A DNA stretch of 64,000 nt from an uncultured Eggerthellaceae bacterium (GCA_910588435.1 CAJUPL010000002.1:1-64000); one strand, 5' to 3'. Counted from the stretch's first letter, positions 34,061 to 43,318 are shown. Translations and numbers: made by a program. The notes: generated by a model from the sequence alone, not told the origin.

Positions 34061-35395
34061 TTGATATTCAACGAAGATGATTTCAGGGCCGAATCGTTCG
34101 CTCTAGGCCTTGAGTGGAACGCGCTGCCGCAACACGTGCAAGACCGTGCGCTCATGTGCAGCACGGATCTCATGTGCGCCCTGATCTTGGGAAGCCAGTC
34201 CAAGCAATACGGCTCAGGCGTGAGCATCGCGAAGAGCATGGGGATGAACGGAGATATCCCGCTGATAGCCCGTGATGATGCACTGAATCTACTAGGGGCG
34301 GCCATCGCTTATGGTCACGCTTCGAACTCGTTCGACATAGATGACGGATTCAACTTGGTGAAAGGACATCCTGGCGCCTCTTTCGTTGGGGGGACTTTGG
34401 CTGCTGCTTTGGATAGGAACGCAAGCTATGAGGACTATCTGGCAACGCTGGTGGCATGCTATGAGGTGGGCATTCGCTGGGGGCTGGCGATGCAGGAGCA
34501 CTATGGCTTCCTCCATAGCACTGGTGCCTACGGAGCGTTCGGGACCGCGCTTGGGGTTGGCAGGCTTGAGGGGTTGGATGAGCAGATGCTCAAGCGCGCT
34601 CTTTCCATTGCTGACTACCATGCCCCTATGACCCCTGTCATGAGGGCGGTTGAATATCCTTCCATGAACAAGGATGGCGTACCGTTCGGCGCTCTCGTTG
34701 GCACCATGTCAGTGCTTGAGGCTATTAACGGCGTCACGGGCCGGACCCATCTGCTTGAGTGCCCGGAGTATTCGCATCTGCTGGCTACGCTTGGTGAGCG
34801 CTTCTATATGGAAGAGCTCTACTTCAAGCCCTTCACTTGCTGCAGGTGGGCTCATCAGCCCATAACCTTGTGCCTCTCGCTCATGGAAGAGCATGGCTTC
34901 GGCGCGGATGACGTGACCTCTGTGATGGTTCACACCTTCGCCTCCGCTGCTGCTCTCAGCAAGGAGAAGCCGAAGGATACTGACGAGGCTCAGTACAACA
35001 TCGCATATCCTGTGGCTTGCGCCATCGTGCATGGAGATGTTGGATATGATCAGGTGAGAGATGAGGCCGTCTCTGATCCGCGTGTTCTGGAGATGATGGA
35101 TAAGCTGGATTTCGTCATAGACGATGATCTTGATGCATTGTTCCCTGAAAAGCGCATGGCTTGGGTTGAGATCTCCCTTGAAGACGGGCGTGTCATCAAG
35201 AGCAGTGCGATAGAGGCGCCGGGAGAGGCTACAGATGAGAGCCTTAGCCTCAAGTGGGCTCAGGACAAGCTTCGCAAGAGGACAGCAAGCTTGCTCACAG
35301 CGGATGCGCAAGATGAGATCATTGGATGGTTAGAGGATCCTGCGGGTAGGGTTCGTGATCTGATCTCCCTGATCGATGAGGGAATATCATCGTAG
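34061..35395 (+). CDS. MmgE/PrpD family protein
   Basis: A 444-residue protein of the family that includes 2-methylcitrate dehydratase, cis-aconitate decarboxylase and iminodisuccinate epimerase. Typical segments are KGHPGASFVGGTLAAALD, GFLHSTGAYGAFGTALG and FKPFTCCRWAHQP. No PrpB, PrpC or aconitase genes are near, so propionate breakdown is unlikely. The position next to an ATP-grasp ligase and an opine-dehydrogenase-like protein suggests it prepares or epimerises a small carboxylic acid. The start is TTG at 34061, 13 bases after the ligase stop. Confidence 0.82.
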   Translation: MIFNEDDFRAESFALGLEWNALPQHVQDRALMCSTDLMCALILGSQSKQYGSGVSIAKSMGMNGDIPLIARDDALNLLGAAIAYGHASNSFDIDDGFNLVKGHPGASFVGGTLAAALDRNASYEDYLATLVACYEVGIRWGLAMQEHYGFLHSTGAYGAFGTALGVGRLEGLDEQMLKRALSIADYHAPMTPVMRAVEYPSMNKDGVPFGALVGTMSVLEAINGVTGRTHLLECPEYSHLLATLGERFYMEELYFKPFTCCRWAHQPITLCLSLMEEHGFGADDVTSVMVHTFASAAALSKEKPKDTDEAQYNIAYPVACAIVHGDVGYDQVRDEAVSDPRVLEMMDKLDFVIDDDLDALFPEKRMAWVEISLEDGRVIKSSAIEAPGEATDESLSLKWAQDKLRKRTASLLTADAQDEIIGWLEDPAGRVRDLISLIDEGISS

Positions 35396-35433
35396 GTGCC
35401 TGCGCTGTTCTGATGCAGGAGCAGGACGTTCGT

Positions 35434-36663
35434 CTAGAAATATATCTGTCCGAAGAGCATCCACTTGAAGAACAGCAAGCCTGATGCTGCATGCAGGCAG
35501 AGGATGACGAAGCAGATCACGCAATATGCCGTCCAGCCTTTGCTTGGAGCTTGCGCTGCTGATGCTGCATCTGAGTGATCTTCTGTTGCATGAGGGTTGC
35601 GCATCATCAATGCGGGCAACGCATTCCCGTGGCGGTCAAGGAGCGCTGCCACTGAGGCTATCATCACATAGAACGCCGCGAATGAGAGCGACCATCCCAT
35701 GTTCCCGTGATACATCCTGTCGCCTGTCTCATGGATGAATACATATTCAGCTAGCGCGAGGATGACCATCAGCCATGCAAGCGAATACGACTCATCTTGC
35801 TTGAGGAGCGGCAAGCATCCTGCTAAGACCAGCAGCGGGAAGAGGAAGGACTGCAAGAACGAGATGAGGATGTTCTCGTGATACGCTCGCCAAACCTCTG
35901 CAAAACCAAAGCCGATGCCACCAGAGCCATCACCTGGGAAGAGCACCGTGAATTGCATCCATATGACGACCAATGACAGGACAAATGATGCGCCGATCAA
36001 AAGCGATCGCTTGAATGTGCCCCTATCCTTCACGAACGCTATCACTCTCAAGATGACAACAGCAGGCCCGAATACCACGATGAAGCTAGGCTTGAAGGCG
36101 CAAGACAAGATGCAGGAGAGCGTGAAGAGGACCCAATCCAGCGCAGTCCTTCCGGAGCTGAGCCTGTTCGCAAGCCTCAAGTAGGAGAGGATGGCACAAA
36201 GGGCGAATAGCCTCATCAATATGTATGTTGGGCTGTGCCAGATGTTGCCAGCAGATGTCCCTAGGTAGATGTTGTCATGAAGCTGCGGCATGTAGATGGC
36301 GATGCACAGGTTGCAGAGGATGGAGAGCGCGAACGTGACCCAAGGCTTGGCGTCTGGCACGAGCTTTCGAAGGAGCAGCTCTGTCATCCATACGGTGCAC
36401 ACCTCCGCTGCGGCCAATACAGCCGCTATGCCGTAGATGCCTGCTATTGCATGAGCTGGCTGGAAGATGACAGCGGTCAGGCTGTATGAGCTTGCATTGG
36501 GATCTATGGCAGACCTGACATACGCGATGGTATCCGCCTCATAGACCCCAGTTGCCTGCATGTAGAACATATAGCCGCACATCAGGAAGATGGCAGCGTA
36601 GATGATGATCCTGCAGGCTATGAGCGCATAGCGTCCGGTCTTCGCCGTGGCATCCGTGCTCAT
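35434..36663 (-). CDS. Polytopic membrane protein, possible GT-C glycosyltransferase
   Basis: About 410 residues with roughly ten hydrophobic segments. YEADTIAYVRSAI in the first outside loop is an acidic motif of the kind used by GT-C enzymes. The frame continues upstream to 36816, but those extra 51 residues overlap the divergent gene and its promoter and are not hydrophobic. ATG 36663 (with AGGAA upstream) or ATG 36684 is more likely. It is the only minus-strand gene in the 28-42 kb block and points toward the MmgE/PrpD gene. Confidence 0.7.
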   Translation of the reverse strand: MSTDATAKTGRYALIACRIIIYAAIFLMCGYMFYMQATGVYEADTIAYVRSAIDPNASSYSLTAVIFQPAHAIAGIYGIAAVLAAAEVCTVWMTELLLRKLVPDAKPWVTFALSILCNLCIAIYMPQLHDNIYLGTSAGNIWHSPTYILMRLFALCAILSYLRLANRLSSGRTALDWVLFTLSCILSCAFKPSFIVVFGPAVVILRVIAFVKDRGTFKRSLLIGASFVLSLVVIWMQFTVLFPGDGSGGIGFGFAEVWRAYHENILISFLQSFLFPLLVLAGCLPLLKQDESYSLAWLMVILALAEYVFIHETGDRMYHGNMGWSLSFAAFYVMIASVAALLDRHGNALPALMMRNPHATEDHSDAASAAQAPSKGWTAYCVICFVILCLHAASGLLFFKWMLFGQIYF

Positions 36664-36741
36664 ATGGGAGTGCGATTCCTGCATGATCAGCAAGGATAGC
36701 ATATGCGCTACTTGGCATTGAGCGCTTGGGTGCTCAGTTGA

Positions 36742-36769
36742 GCTAGAATGCATCTCGTGCGCTAGAATG
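36742..36769 (+). promoter_or_regulatory. Duplicated -10-like element upstream of the opine-dehydrogenase-like gene
   Basis: GCTAGAATG occurs twice, at 36742-36750 and 36761-36769, 19 bases apart. Each holds a TAGAAT -10-like hexamer. TTGAGC at 36738-36743 could serve as a -35 for the second with a 19-base spacer. This may be two start points or a direct-repeat binding site. Confidence 0.4.
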
Positions 36770-36816
36770 TGCACTGGTCGTTCTATTAGCTTCCACGTAA
36801 AGATCAGGAGATGCAA

Positions 36817-38034
36817 ATGGCAAAGGATATGTCGTATCTGAAGGATATGCCCATAGCGGTTCTAGGTGCAGGTGCTGTTGGCATGACATGCGCAGCTGAC
36901 TGCAAGCTTGCGGGACGTGAGGTTCGCCTCTATTCGCGCAGCCCTCGCTCCATTGAGGGCCTGGATCGCACGGGGATCCTCTTGGATGGCATTCAGCGCA
37001 ACCTCTATGGCTTCGAGAGGAGCGGGCGCGCGCATCTTGATATGTACACCAATGACATGGCAGAGGCGGTCAAGGGTGCTGGGATCATCATCATCGGCAT
37101 CACTGCGCTCTCTCAGGATGATTACCTGCGTCCCCTGGCCAAGCTCCTGGAAGATGGTCAGGTTGTGCATGTCTTCACTGACAACTACTCATCCATCCTT
37201 CTTCGCAAGTACATGAAGGAGTATGGCAATGATGCAGATGTGATCATCGGTGGCTGGTCTTCTGCGCCCTATGGCACGCGCGTTGAGAAGGTGCAAGGCT
37301 TCTGGATGCCTCACGTTGGCGCGAAGTATCGTGCAATCACGCTTCGTGGCGCCAGCATGCCCATGAGGGACATCGATGAGTTCATCGAGTCTTCCAAGTA
37401 CATGCCCTGCATGGATGCTGTGACCCAAGGCGATGGTCCAGTGGCCGGCGACACCATGCTGGACATCGGGTTCGCGAACGTGAATCCCGTCATCCATGTT
37501 CCTGCGTCCATCCTGGGCGTCTCCTCCATGGAGAACTGGTCTGATGTCTACGGCAATGAGCCTGAGAGCTACTCCATGTACTCACATGGCCTTTGCCGCT
37601 CCATCTGCGAGGTGCAGCATCAGTTCTACGGTGAGGAGTGCAAGATCGCTGATGCCATCGGCATCGACGTGCCGCGCTACAGCTACGAGATGTTCTTCTC
37701 ACGCCGCTCTGTCCTCACACAGGAGTACATGGGTCTTGACAAGGATGGCAAGGACAACGTTGTCTTCCCGCTGAACAAGCCCTGTGATGAGGGCAACACC
37801 GGCCCGAACAGCATCGATCATCGCTACATCACAGAGGATATCCCTGTGAACTGCAAGATCTATCATGAGCTGGGTGAGAAGTTCGGCGTTGAGACCCCCA
37901 TCATCGATTCCATGATCGTGCTTGGTGGTGCCATGCACCAGACTGACTGGTTCAAGACCAGCCCCTATGGCCTTGAGTATCTGGGCCTTGCTGACATGGA
38001 CAAGGATGAGATGCTGGCATATCTCAGGGGCTAA
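36817..38034 (+). CDS. Octopine/nopaline dehydrogenase-family protein
   Basis: About 405 residues in two domains. The N-terminal Rossmann domain has IAVLGAGAVGMTCAADC (GxGxxG), and the C-terminal octopine-dehydrogenase domain has NVNPVIHVPASIL with the family His. Known members reduce the Schiff base of an amino acid and a 2-keto acid with NAD(P)H to give N-(1-carboxyalkyl)amino acids. AGGAG at 36806-36810 abuts ATG 36811 and is well spaced for ATG 36817, which I prefer. Presence in a glycan cluster points to an opine-like substituent on the polymer; this is inference. Confidence 0.85.
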   Translation: MAKDMSYLKDMPIAVLGAGAVGMTCAADCKLAGREVRLYSRSPRSIEGLDRTGILLDGIQRNLYGFERSGRAHLDMYTNDMAEAVKGAGIIIIGITALSQDDYLRPLAKLLEDGQVVHVFTDNYSSILLRKYMKEYGNDADVIIGGWSSAPYGTRVEKVQGFWMPHVGAKYRAITLRGASMPMRDIDEFIESSKYMPCMDAVTQGDGPVAGDTMLDIGFANVNPVIHVPASILGVSSMENWSDVYGNEPESYSMYSHGLCRSICEVQHQFYGEECKIADAIGIDVPRYSYEMFFSRRSVLTQEYMGLDKDGKDNVVFPLNKPCDEGNTGPNSIDHRYITEDIPVNCKIYHELGEKFGVETPIIDSMIVLGGAMHQTDWFKTSPYGLEYLGLADMDKDEMLAYLRG

Positions 38035-38075
38035 GGCTCCTTCGAAGGTGCGAAGAGCGAAGGCGAACCTCTTAG

Positions 38076-39608
38076 ATGCTAGCTAGCCTCAAGCTTGATA
38101 GAGACTGGATGACCACCCTCGCAATGAGGGTGGTCCTCTGTTTGATGCCCTTCATCACCTTGGCTGTCATGTCACTGGTGAGCGGGAACAACTGCTTCGC
38201 CGGTAGGCCGGTTTGGTCAGATGAGGTTGATTACTGGCGCGAGATGCTCTCCCTTCTGTCATCTGACGGTACCTTTGGAAGCTACGGCTTCTTCGGCTAT
38301 CCAGCTGAGATAGGACAGCTTGGATGTCACGGCATCGCGGCGCTCATGGTGTATTGGCTTCCAGGGATGGCGTTCGGATGGGAGCTGGATTCCATCGTCA
38401 TCTGGAATGCCGTCTCTTGCTGCGTGGCATTCGTGGTGTTCGTTGCCCTGCTCAGGCCAGATGCGAAGCTCTGCGCACTGGCATCTTTGCTTTGGCTGCT
38501 CTCTTCACCCATCCTCTCATACGCCCCATCTTCCATGATGGAGCTTCCTCAATACGCAGGTGCCATCATCTGCGTTGCGCTCTTCATCAAGGTCATGAGA
38601 GATGGCTCTGGCGCATGCCTGGTAGCGCTCTTCTGCTTCGTGTTCCTATATGCGGGCATCCGCGTGAGCAATATCATCTTCTTCATACCTGCAGTGCTTG
38701 CGGGATGCTCGTTCAAGCCTGGGAAGAGGATGGTGGCGCTTGCGCTGGTAGCGCTCGTTCTGAGCATTGCGGCTTGGATCTTCTACAGTGCGTTCAATGC
38801 CATCTATCCATATGGCTTCATGCGCGCACTGTCATACGAGGACGGCTTGGCTGCAAAGGGCATAACGGTCTTGCGCCATATCAAGGAGAGCTTGATCCTA
38901 TTGTTCTCCTTTGACGAAGGACCGAAGCAGACCTCACAGCGCTATGTGTACGTTGCATTCTTGCTCTGCTGCTTCGCTGCATGGATATTGCTCCTTCGGA
39001 AGGGCAGGGGAGAGAAGGTGTCCGATGAGCGCACCTCGCTTGTGCATGGGCTCCTTTCCTCATGGTTGACGTTGGGAGCTGCGCTGGCCATAGTGGTTGG
39101 CGCTTACGATGTCTTCGATTGGCGAGATTATAGGACCTTGGCACCAGTGCTCTGGAGCCAGATGCTCGTGGTGCTAGTGTTGGCATATAGCATGACAGCG
39201 CATGATGCGAAGGCGATCCGCAAAGCGAAGGCTCTATGCTTGTCTCCTATCGCTCTGACCGTAGTGGCACTGCTCTTCGCCATTCCCTCATTCGGGGATA
39301 CTGCCGCTTTCGAACCAGAGAGATATGCAGAGCCAGAAGGGGCTGGCGCTGAGAATGCCATAATCGAAGCTGCTTCTCCTCTTGGGCCTTATGCGTCGGA
39401 TAGGACCGTCATTTTCATAGGTGGAACACCTGATTGGGCGTATTTCGGTCTTCAGCCTGAGATGGGGTGCTTGCCGGCGGACGATGTCGCTGGCGTTGTT
39501 GAGGCGCAGATGGCCTATATATGCGTCCCTGGTGAATCCACCACTGGCTTTGAGGGCTATGATGCCATTGCGCAGTACGGTGGCTACATGCTATATGCCA
39601 GGAGTTGA
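38076..39608 (+). CDS. Polytopic membrane protein, possible GT-C glycosyltransferase
   Basis: A 510-residue protein with about eleven hydrophobic segments and a short soluble C-terminus. The first outside loop carries VWSDEVDYWREML; an Asp-Glu pair followed by an aromatic residue is common in GT-C enzymes such as ArnT and PMT relatives. It lies immediately before the ArnE/ArnF-like pair, whose first gene starts five bases after its stop, which fits a transferase that uses the flipped lipid-phosphate sugar. The acceptor is unknown. Confidence 0.8.
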   Translation: MLASLKLDRDWMTTLAMRVVLCLMPFITLAVMSLVSGNNCFAGRPVWSDEVDYWREMLSLLSSDGTFGSYGFFGYPAEIGQLGCHGIAALMVYWLPGMAFGWELDSIVIWNAVSCCVAFVVFVALLRPDAKLCALASLLWLLSSPILSYAPSSMMELPQYAGAIICVALFIKVMRDGSGACLVALFCFVFLYAGIRVSNIIFFIPAVLAGCSFKPGKRMVALALVALVLSIAAWIFYSAFNAIYPYGFMRALSYEDGLAAKGITVLRHIKESLILLFSFDEGPKQTSQRYVYVAFLLCCFAAWILLLRKGRGEKVSDERTSLVHGLLSSWLTLGAALAIVVGAYDVFDWRDYRTLAPVLWSQMLVVLVLAYSMTAHDAKAIRKAKALCLSPIALTVVALLFAIPSFGDTAAFEPERYAEPEGAGAENAIIEAASPLGPYASDRTVIFIGGTPDWAYFGLQPEMGCLPADDVAGVVEAQMAYICVPGESTTGFEGYDAIAQYGGYMLYARS

Positions 39609-39612
39609 GAAC

Positions 39613-40068
39613 GTGACCGACATGACGCAAAGAGACGCATCAAGCTCAGCTGCATCGAAGAAGCCCAAGAACAGCTTGCCGGCAGTGCTGATCGCTCTGC
39701 ATATCCTCCTCTTGATCTATTCATTCTCTGGCATATTCAGCAAGAATGCCGCACATGAGCCGTTCCTCAGCTTGCAGTTCTGCTTGCTCTACTTCGGCAT
39801 GCTCTGCATGCTTGGGATCTATGCCATTGGATGGCAGCAGATCTTGAAGAGGATGCCTTTGACTGTGGCGTTCGCGAACAAGGCTGTCACCATCATCTGG
39901 GGGATGCTCTGGGGAGTGCTCTTCTTCGGGGAGGTCATCACTTGGCCCATGATCGTAGGCGCCGTCATCGTCATGGCAGGCGTTGTGCTCTATTCCTATG
40001 CTGATAAGGAAGATCAGCAGAAAGCGAATGGCGATGGGCCGCTTGGCGTGGACGAGGAGCAGCTATGA
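39613..40068 (+). CDS. EamA/SMR-type flippase subunit, ArnE-like
   Basis: A 151-residue protein with four hydrophobic segments, a polar N-terminal tail of about 25 residues and an acidic C-terminal tail. It matches the half-size EamA/DMT unit: GIYAIGWQQILKRMPL and ANKAVTIIWGMLWGVLFFGE. With the next gene it would form a heterodimer like ArnE-ArnF, which moves undecaprenyl-phosphate-linked aminoarabinose across the membrane. GTG 39613 has AGGAG (39600-39604) eight bases upstream; ATG 39622 is less well placed. Confidence 0.85.
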   Translation: MTDMTQRDASSSAASKKPKNSLPAVLIALHILLLIYSFSGIFSKNAAHEPFLSLQFCLLYFGMLCMLGIYAIGWQQILKRMPLTVAFANKAVTIIWGMLWGVLFFGEVITWPMIVGAVIVMAGVVLYSYADKEDQQKANGDGPLGVDEEQL

Positions 40069-40406
40069 TCTTGTATGTGCTGATCTATCTTGCAGGCGTA
40101 TTCATTGCTGCAGTGTCTCAGGTGATGCTGAAGAAGGCTGCTCAGCGCGAATACGAGAGCGTGGCAAAAGAGTATCTGAACCCATTGGTCATCTTCGCCT
40201 ACGTGCTCTTCTTCGCAACCACCCTCATGACCATCTTCGCCTATAAAGAGGTCCCGCTGACATATGGGCCCATCCTGGAGTCAGCCAGCTATATCTTCGT
40301 CACCATCTTCGGCGTGACCATCTTCAAGGAGAGCTTCGGCTGGAAGAAGGGCCTAGCCCTTGCTCTCATCATCATCGGCATACTGGTGTTCTCTTTCGGA
40401 GTGTGA
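40065..40406 (+). CDS. EamA/SMR-type flippase subunit, ArnF-like
   Basis: A 113-residue four-helix membrane protein: AGVFIAAVSQVMLKKAA, YKEVPLTYGPILESASY and FGVTIFKESFGWKKG are characteristic of EamA/SMR half-transporters. It overlaps the preceding subunit gene by four bases (ATGA), the usual arrangement for partners made in equal amounts. The expected cargo is the product of the ArnC-like enzyme at 31828-32757. Confidence 0.87.
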   Translation: MILYVLIYLAGVFIAAVSQVMLKKAAQREYESVAKEYLNPLVIFAYVLFFATTLMTIFAYKEVPLTYGPILESASYIFVTIFGVTIFKESFGWKKGLALALIIIGILVFSFGV

Positions 40407-40410
40407 GCTG

Positions 40411-42219
40411 ATGCAGGCAAGTGCAGCTTCCAGAAGATCCGTGCCAAAGCCATTGCGGCTTGCGGTAGAGAGGTTCGATGACCTGAATGAGAAGCTCTGG
40501 TTCAGGCTTCTGATATCCATTGCTGTATCGGTCATCGTAGTGGGGTATATGTGCCTATCGGACAAGATCGACGCATTCGATGATGACTGGGCCATCTCAG
40601 TAGCGCTTTCCGGCCGTTATCCAGACAGTGGCTTATCCCTGTTCGTGAATGCATTCATATCCAATATCACATTGCCGCTCAATGAGATGATGCCATTTGC
40701 GAATTGGTTCTTGGTGATAGAGCATGTCGTGATCTTGATAGCGTTCACGTCCATCGTCTATGTCATCCTCACATATATCACGCCTTCATTGGGGTTCCTG
40801 ATCATCGCAGGATGCATCTACTTCTTGATCCCATACGTTACCTATTATTCGAACTTCACCTTCGTATCTGCAACTTGCTCTATTGCTGGATTCTTCATGT
40901 TGATAGCGAACTTGGGCTCCAACAGGCATTCTTGGCCTTTGTCCATCATGGGAATGATCTTCTGCGTTCTGGGGTTCATGTTCAGGATGAATATGTTCCT
41001 ATTGTCCTTGCCGTTCGCATTCATCGCATTCATCTTCGTATTGATCTGGAAGCGCAAGCAGTTGATGGGAGAGGGCAATGCATCATGGATGAAGGCGCTG
41101 TTAGCTCCCCTTATCCCCATCATCGCAGCCTTCGCTCTGTGCGGCGTGGCCTACGCCTATGACTCGTATGCATGGTCACAGCCTGGTTGGGACGAATGGT
41201 CGGAGTGGAATGACTACCGATCAGATATATCCGATTACGGGATGCCGCCGTATTCTGAGGTGAAAGACGAGCTTGCGCCTTACGGGATAACCGAGAACGC
41301 CTATTACCTTGCGAACGCTTGGGCGGCAGGGGATGTGGAATTCTTCGATCTGGAGCGGATGGGTGCCATAGCATCGGTCTCTGAGGTGAAATCCCTCTCA
41401 TCCACGGTTCAGAATGCATTCACCTATCTCCCTCATATCAACTTGAGGGATAGGGCTTTCTTCTACTGTCTCTTGATGTTGGTCCTCTCTTTGTTGCTGT
41501 CACCCAAGCGTGCGAGGATCCCCCTCATCTTGGTGGCGCTGGTGACGATCTGCGCTGCATCGTATTTCTATGGGCTTGGTAGGCTGCTTGTGAGGATAGA
41601 GCACCCCATCTATCTTTACTCCGTCTTTGCCATGGCATTGCTCGTGGCAAAGGGAAGGAAGGCTTCAGAGGGCGGATGGAGAGCAGCTTTCGAGGCTGTC
41701 ATGCCCGCTGTGTCTGCTGGCTGCCTGCTCATCGTGACCGTCTACATGGCATTGATGTTGGCTCCTACGCTAGATCCAGGGGAAGCGCTTGAGACGTTCG
41801 ATCAGGAGGACGCAAAGCCCAAAGGGGATCTCTACGATTTTGCAAGCGTTGATGATGGGCACATCTACGTGTGGGGAACCCTTGATTTCGTAGATCTGGA
41901 AGGTTGCTTCAGGCATAAGTTCTTGCCGTCATCAGAATTCCTGGATAGGAACATATGCATCGGGGGATGGTCAACCAATTCGCCATACATCAATGCACGA
42001 AACGATGAGGTTGGCATGACGAATGTAGTGAAGGGGCTGGTGGATAATCCAAGAGCGCGATTCATCAGCGAAGACGATGAGCTGATACAGCATCTATATG
42101 GCTTCATTCGCGAGGAATATTATCCGGATGCAAAGCTCTCAGTAGTGGAAGAGCTTGAAGCAGAGGTGCGTGATGTTGGGACGTTCACGTACAAGATCTG
42201 CGAGTTCAGCGCTAATTGA
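40411..42219 (+). CDS. Polytopic membrane protein, possible GT-C glycosyltransferase
   Basis: About 603 residues with roughly ten hydrophobic segments and a soluble C-terminal domain of about 130 residues. The first outside loop contains DAFDDDWAISVALSGRYP, a cluster of Asp residues as in GT-C active sites. The ATG at 40411 is five bases after the flippase gene, with GGAG nine bases upstream; a longer frame from 40360 overlaps that gene. It probably uses the same lipid-linked donor. It converges with the GT2 gene at 42230. Confidence 0.8.
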   Translation: MQASAASRRSVPKPLRLAVERFDDLNEKLWFRLLISIAVSVIVVGYMCLSDKIDAFDDDWAISVALSGRYPDSGLSLFVNAFISNITLPLNEMMPFANWFLVIEHVVILIAFTSIVYVILTYITPSLGFLIIAGCIYFLIPYVTYYSNFTFVSATCSIAGFFMLIANLGSNRHSWPLSIMGMIFCVLGFMFRMNMFLLSLPFAFIAFIFVLIWKRKQLMGEGNASWMKALLAPLIPIIAAFALCGVAYAYDSYAWSQPGWDEWSEWNDYRSDISDYGMPPYSEVKDELAPYGITENAYYLANAWAAGDVEFFDLERMGAIASVSEVKSLSSTVQNAFTYLPHINLRDRAFFYCLLMLVLSLLLSPKRARIPLILVALVTICAASYFYGLGRLLVRIEHPIYLYSVFAMALLVAKGRKASEGGWRAAFEAVMPAVSAGCLLIVTVYMALMLAPTLDPGEALETFDQEDAKPKGDLYDFASVDDGHIYVWGTLDFVDLEGCFRHKFLPSSEFLDRNICIGGWSTNSPYINARNDEVGMTNVVKGLVDNPRARFISEDDELIQHLYGFIREEYYPDAKLSVVEELEAEVRDVGTFTYKICEFSAN

Positions 42220-42229
42220 TGTTGCTATT

Positions 42230-43318
42230 TCATCCTAGGTAGCGCTTGATGTCGTCTAGGGTGGCGGAGAGGCCGTTGATGCGGATGCGGTGTAGGCCCT
42301 CCTTTATCAGGTGCGTTGCGTGCGATATGCGGTTGGGCGGCATGCACTCTATGCCCATCATCTGAGCGTACATCACGCGAAGCTCGGGCAGAGTTGCAGG
42401 ATCAGCAAGCACGATGCTCTCGGGCATCTCGTTGAACATGGCTTGTATGGCTGCCACTGCACGAGGATCATCCAGCACGCCAGCTTTCGCGGCCATGGAG
42501 AGGTATGTGAACCCACGGCGCACCTGCGCGCGCTGAAGCTCCATATCATGCATCCCCTCAGACTCCATCACGCGCGAGATATCCATCCACCTCTCGAACG
42601 GAAGCGCAGGATTCGCGCGAACGAAATCTACATCAGCGCTCTCAACGCCCGCTCTGTAGTTGTAGAACGGCTGATCCAGATAAGCTATCCGGTCAGTCTT
42701 TCCAAGAGCCTCCATCATGAAGCGGTTGTCAGCCCAGCCGCTGCCGGGGTACTCAGGAAAGCGGATGTTCGCGCGGTCAAGGTAGCGCTTCCTGTAGATG
42801 GCTGACCAGATGGAGGGGTGGTGCCCTATGAGTTCAGGAGCCTCCTCCAGGCTGAATGGCTGATGCCTTGGATGTACAAGGCCCTTGTAGGTGCAATTCA
42901 GCCTCGCATCTCCGAACTCGTCCTCCTCTTTCACCCACCAGTAGGGGCATTTGACCACGTCCGGCATCTCTGACAAGGAATCTGCGAACGCGAGCATTTC
43001 CTCCAGCATGTTCGCATCCATCCAGTCATCCGGCTCAAGGATGGCTATCCACTCGCCGCGCGCGGCTTCAAGCCCGTCATTCATGGCGGCGCCATAGCCG
43101 CCGTTTCCCTTATCATGCACGCGAAAGCGCTCATCCTCATTTGCGAAGATCCGCATGATGTCAAGGGACTCATCAGTTGAGCCATCATTCACGCAGATGA
43201 CCTCTATATTCTGATGCGTTTGCTCTTGTGCGGACACCAGCGCATCCACAAGGCGAATCCCGGCGTTGTACACCGGCACGATGATGGAGACCAGGCTATC
43301 GCTTGCGCGCTCTTCCAT
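42230..43318 (-). CDS. Glycosyltransferase family 2
   Basis: Inverting GT-A enzyme of 362 residues. The N-terminal domain shows SLVSIIVPVYNAG, CVNDGSTDES, GYGAAMNDGLEAARGEW and ILEPDDWMDAN (DxD), and the C-terminal 130 residues are helical. AAGGAG lies before the ATG. Its start lies inside the last 23 bases of the WecA gene, so it is translated with WecA and could add the first sugar to the GlcNAc-PP-lipid, the WbbL role in mycobacteria. That role is inference. Confidence 0.88.
   Translation of the reverse strand: MEERASDSLVSIIVPVYNAGIRLVDALVSAQEQTHQNIEVICVNDGSTDESLDIMRIFANEDERFRVHDKGNGGYGAAMNDGLEAARGEWIAILEPDDWMDANMLEEMLAFADSLSEMPDVVKCPYWWVKEEDEFGDARLNCTYKGLVHPRHQPFSLEEAPELIGHHPSIWSAIYRKRYLDRANIRFPEYPGSGWADNRFMMEALGKTDRIAYLDQPFYNYRAGVESADVDFVRANPALPFERWMDISRVMESEGMHDMELQRAQVRRGFTYLSMAAKAGVLDDPRAVAAIQAMFNEMPESIVLADPATLPELRVMYAQMMGIECMPPNRISHATHLIKEGLHRIRINGLSATLDDIKRYLG

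Noticed and set aside
34061..35395. Assignment as PrpD (2-methylcitrate dehydratase)
   Set aside because: No other methylcitrate-cycle genes are present and the family is functionally broad.
35396..35433. CCTGC...GCAGG inverted repeat between convergent genes
   Set aside because: Only five pairs with an 11-base loop and no T-run; too weak to call a terminator.
36664..36816. N-terminal extension of the membrane protein at 35434-36663
   Set aside because: It is polar, not conserved in style, and covers the divergent promoter region of the opine-dehydrogenase-like gene.
38039..38063. CCTTCG...CGAAGG hairpin before the membrane protein at 38076
   Set aside because: A six-pair stem with a 13-base loop in a region rich in CGAAG words; likely chance.
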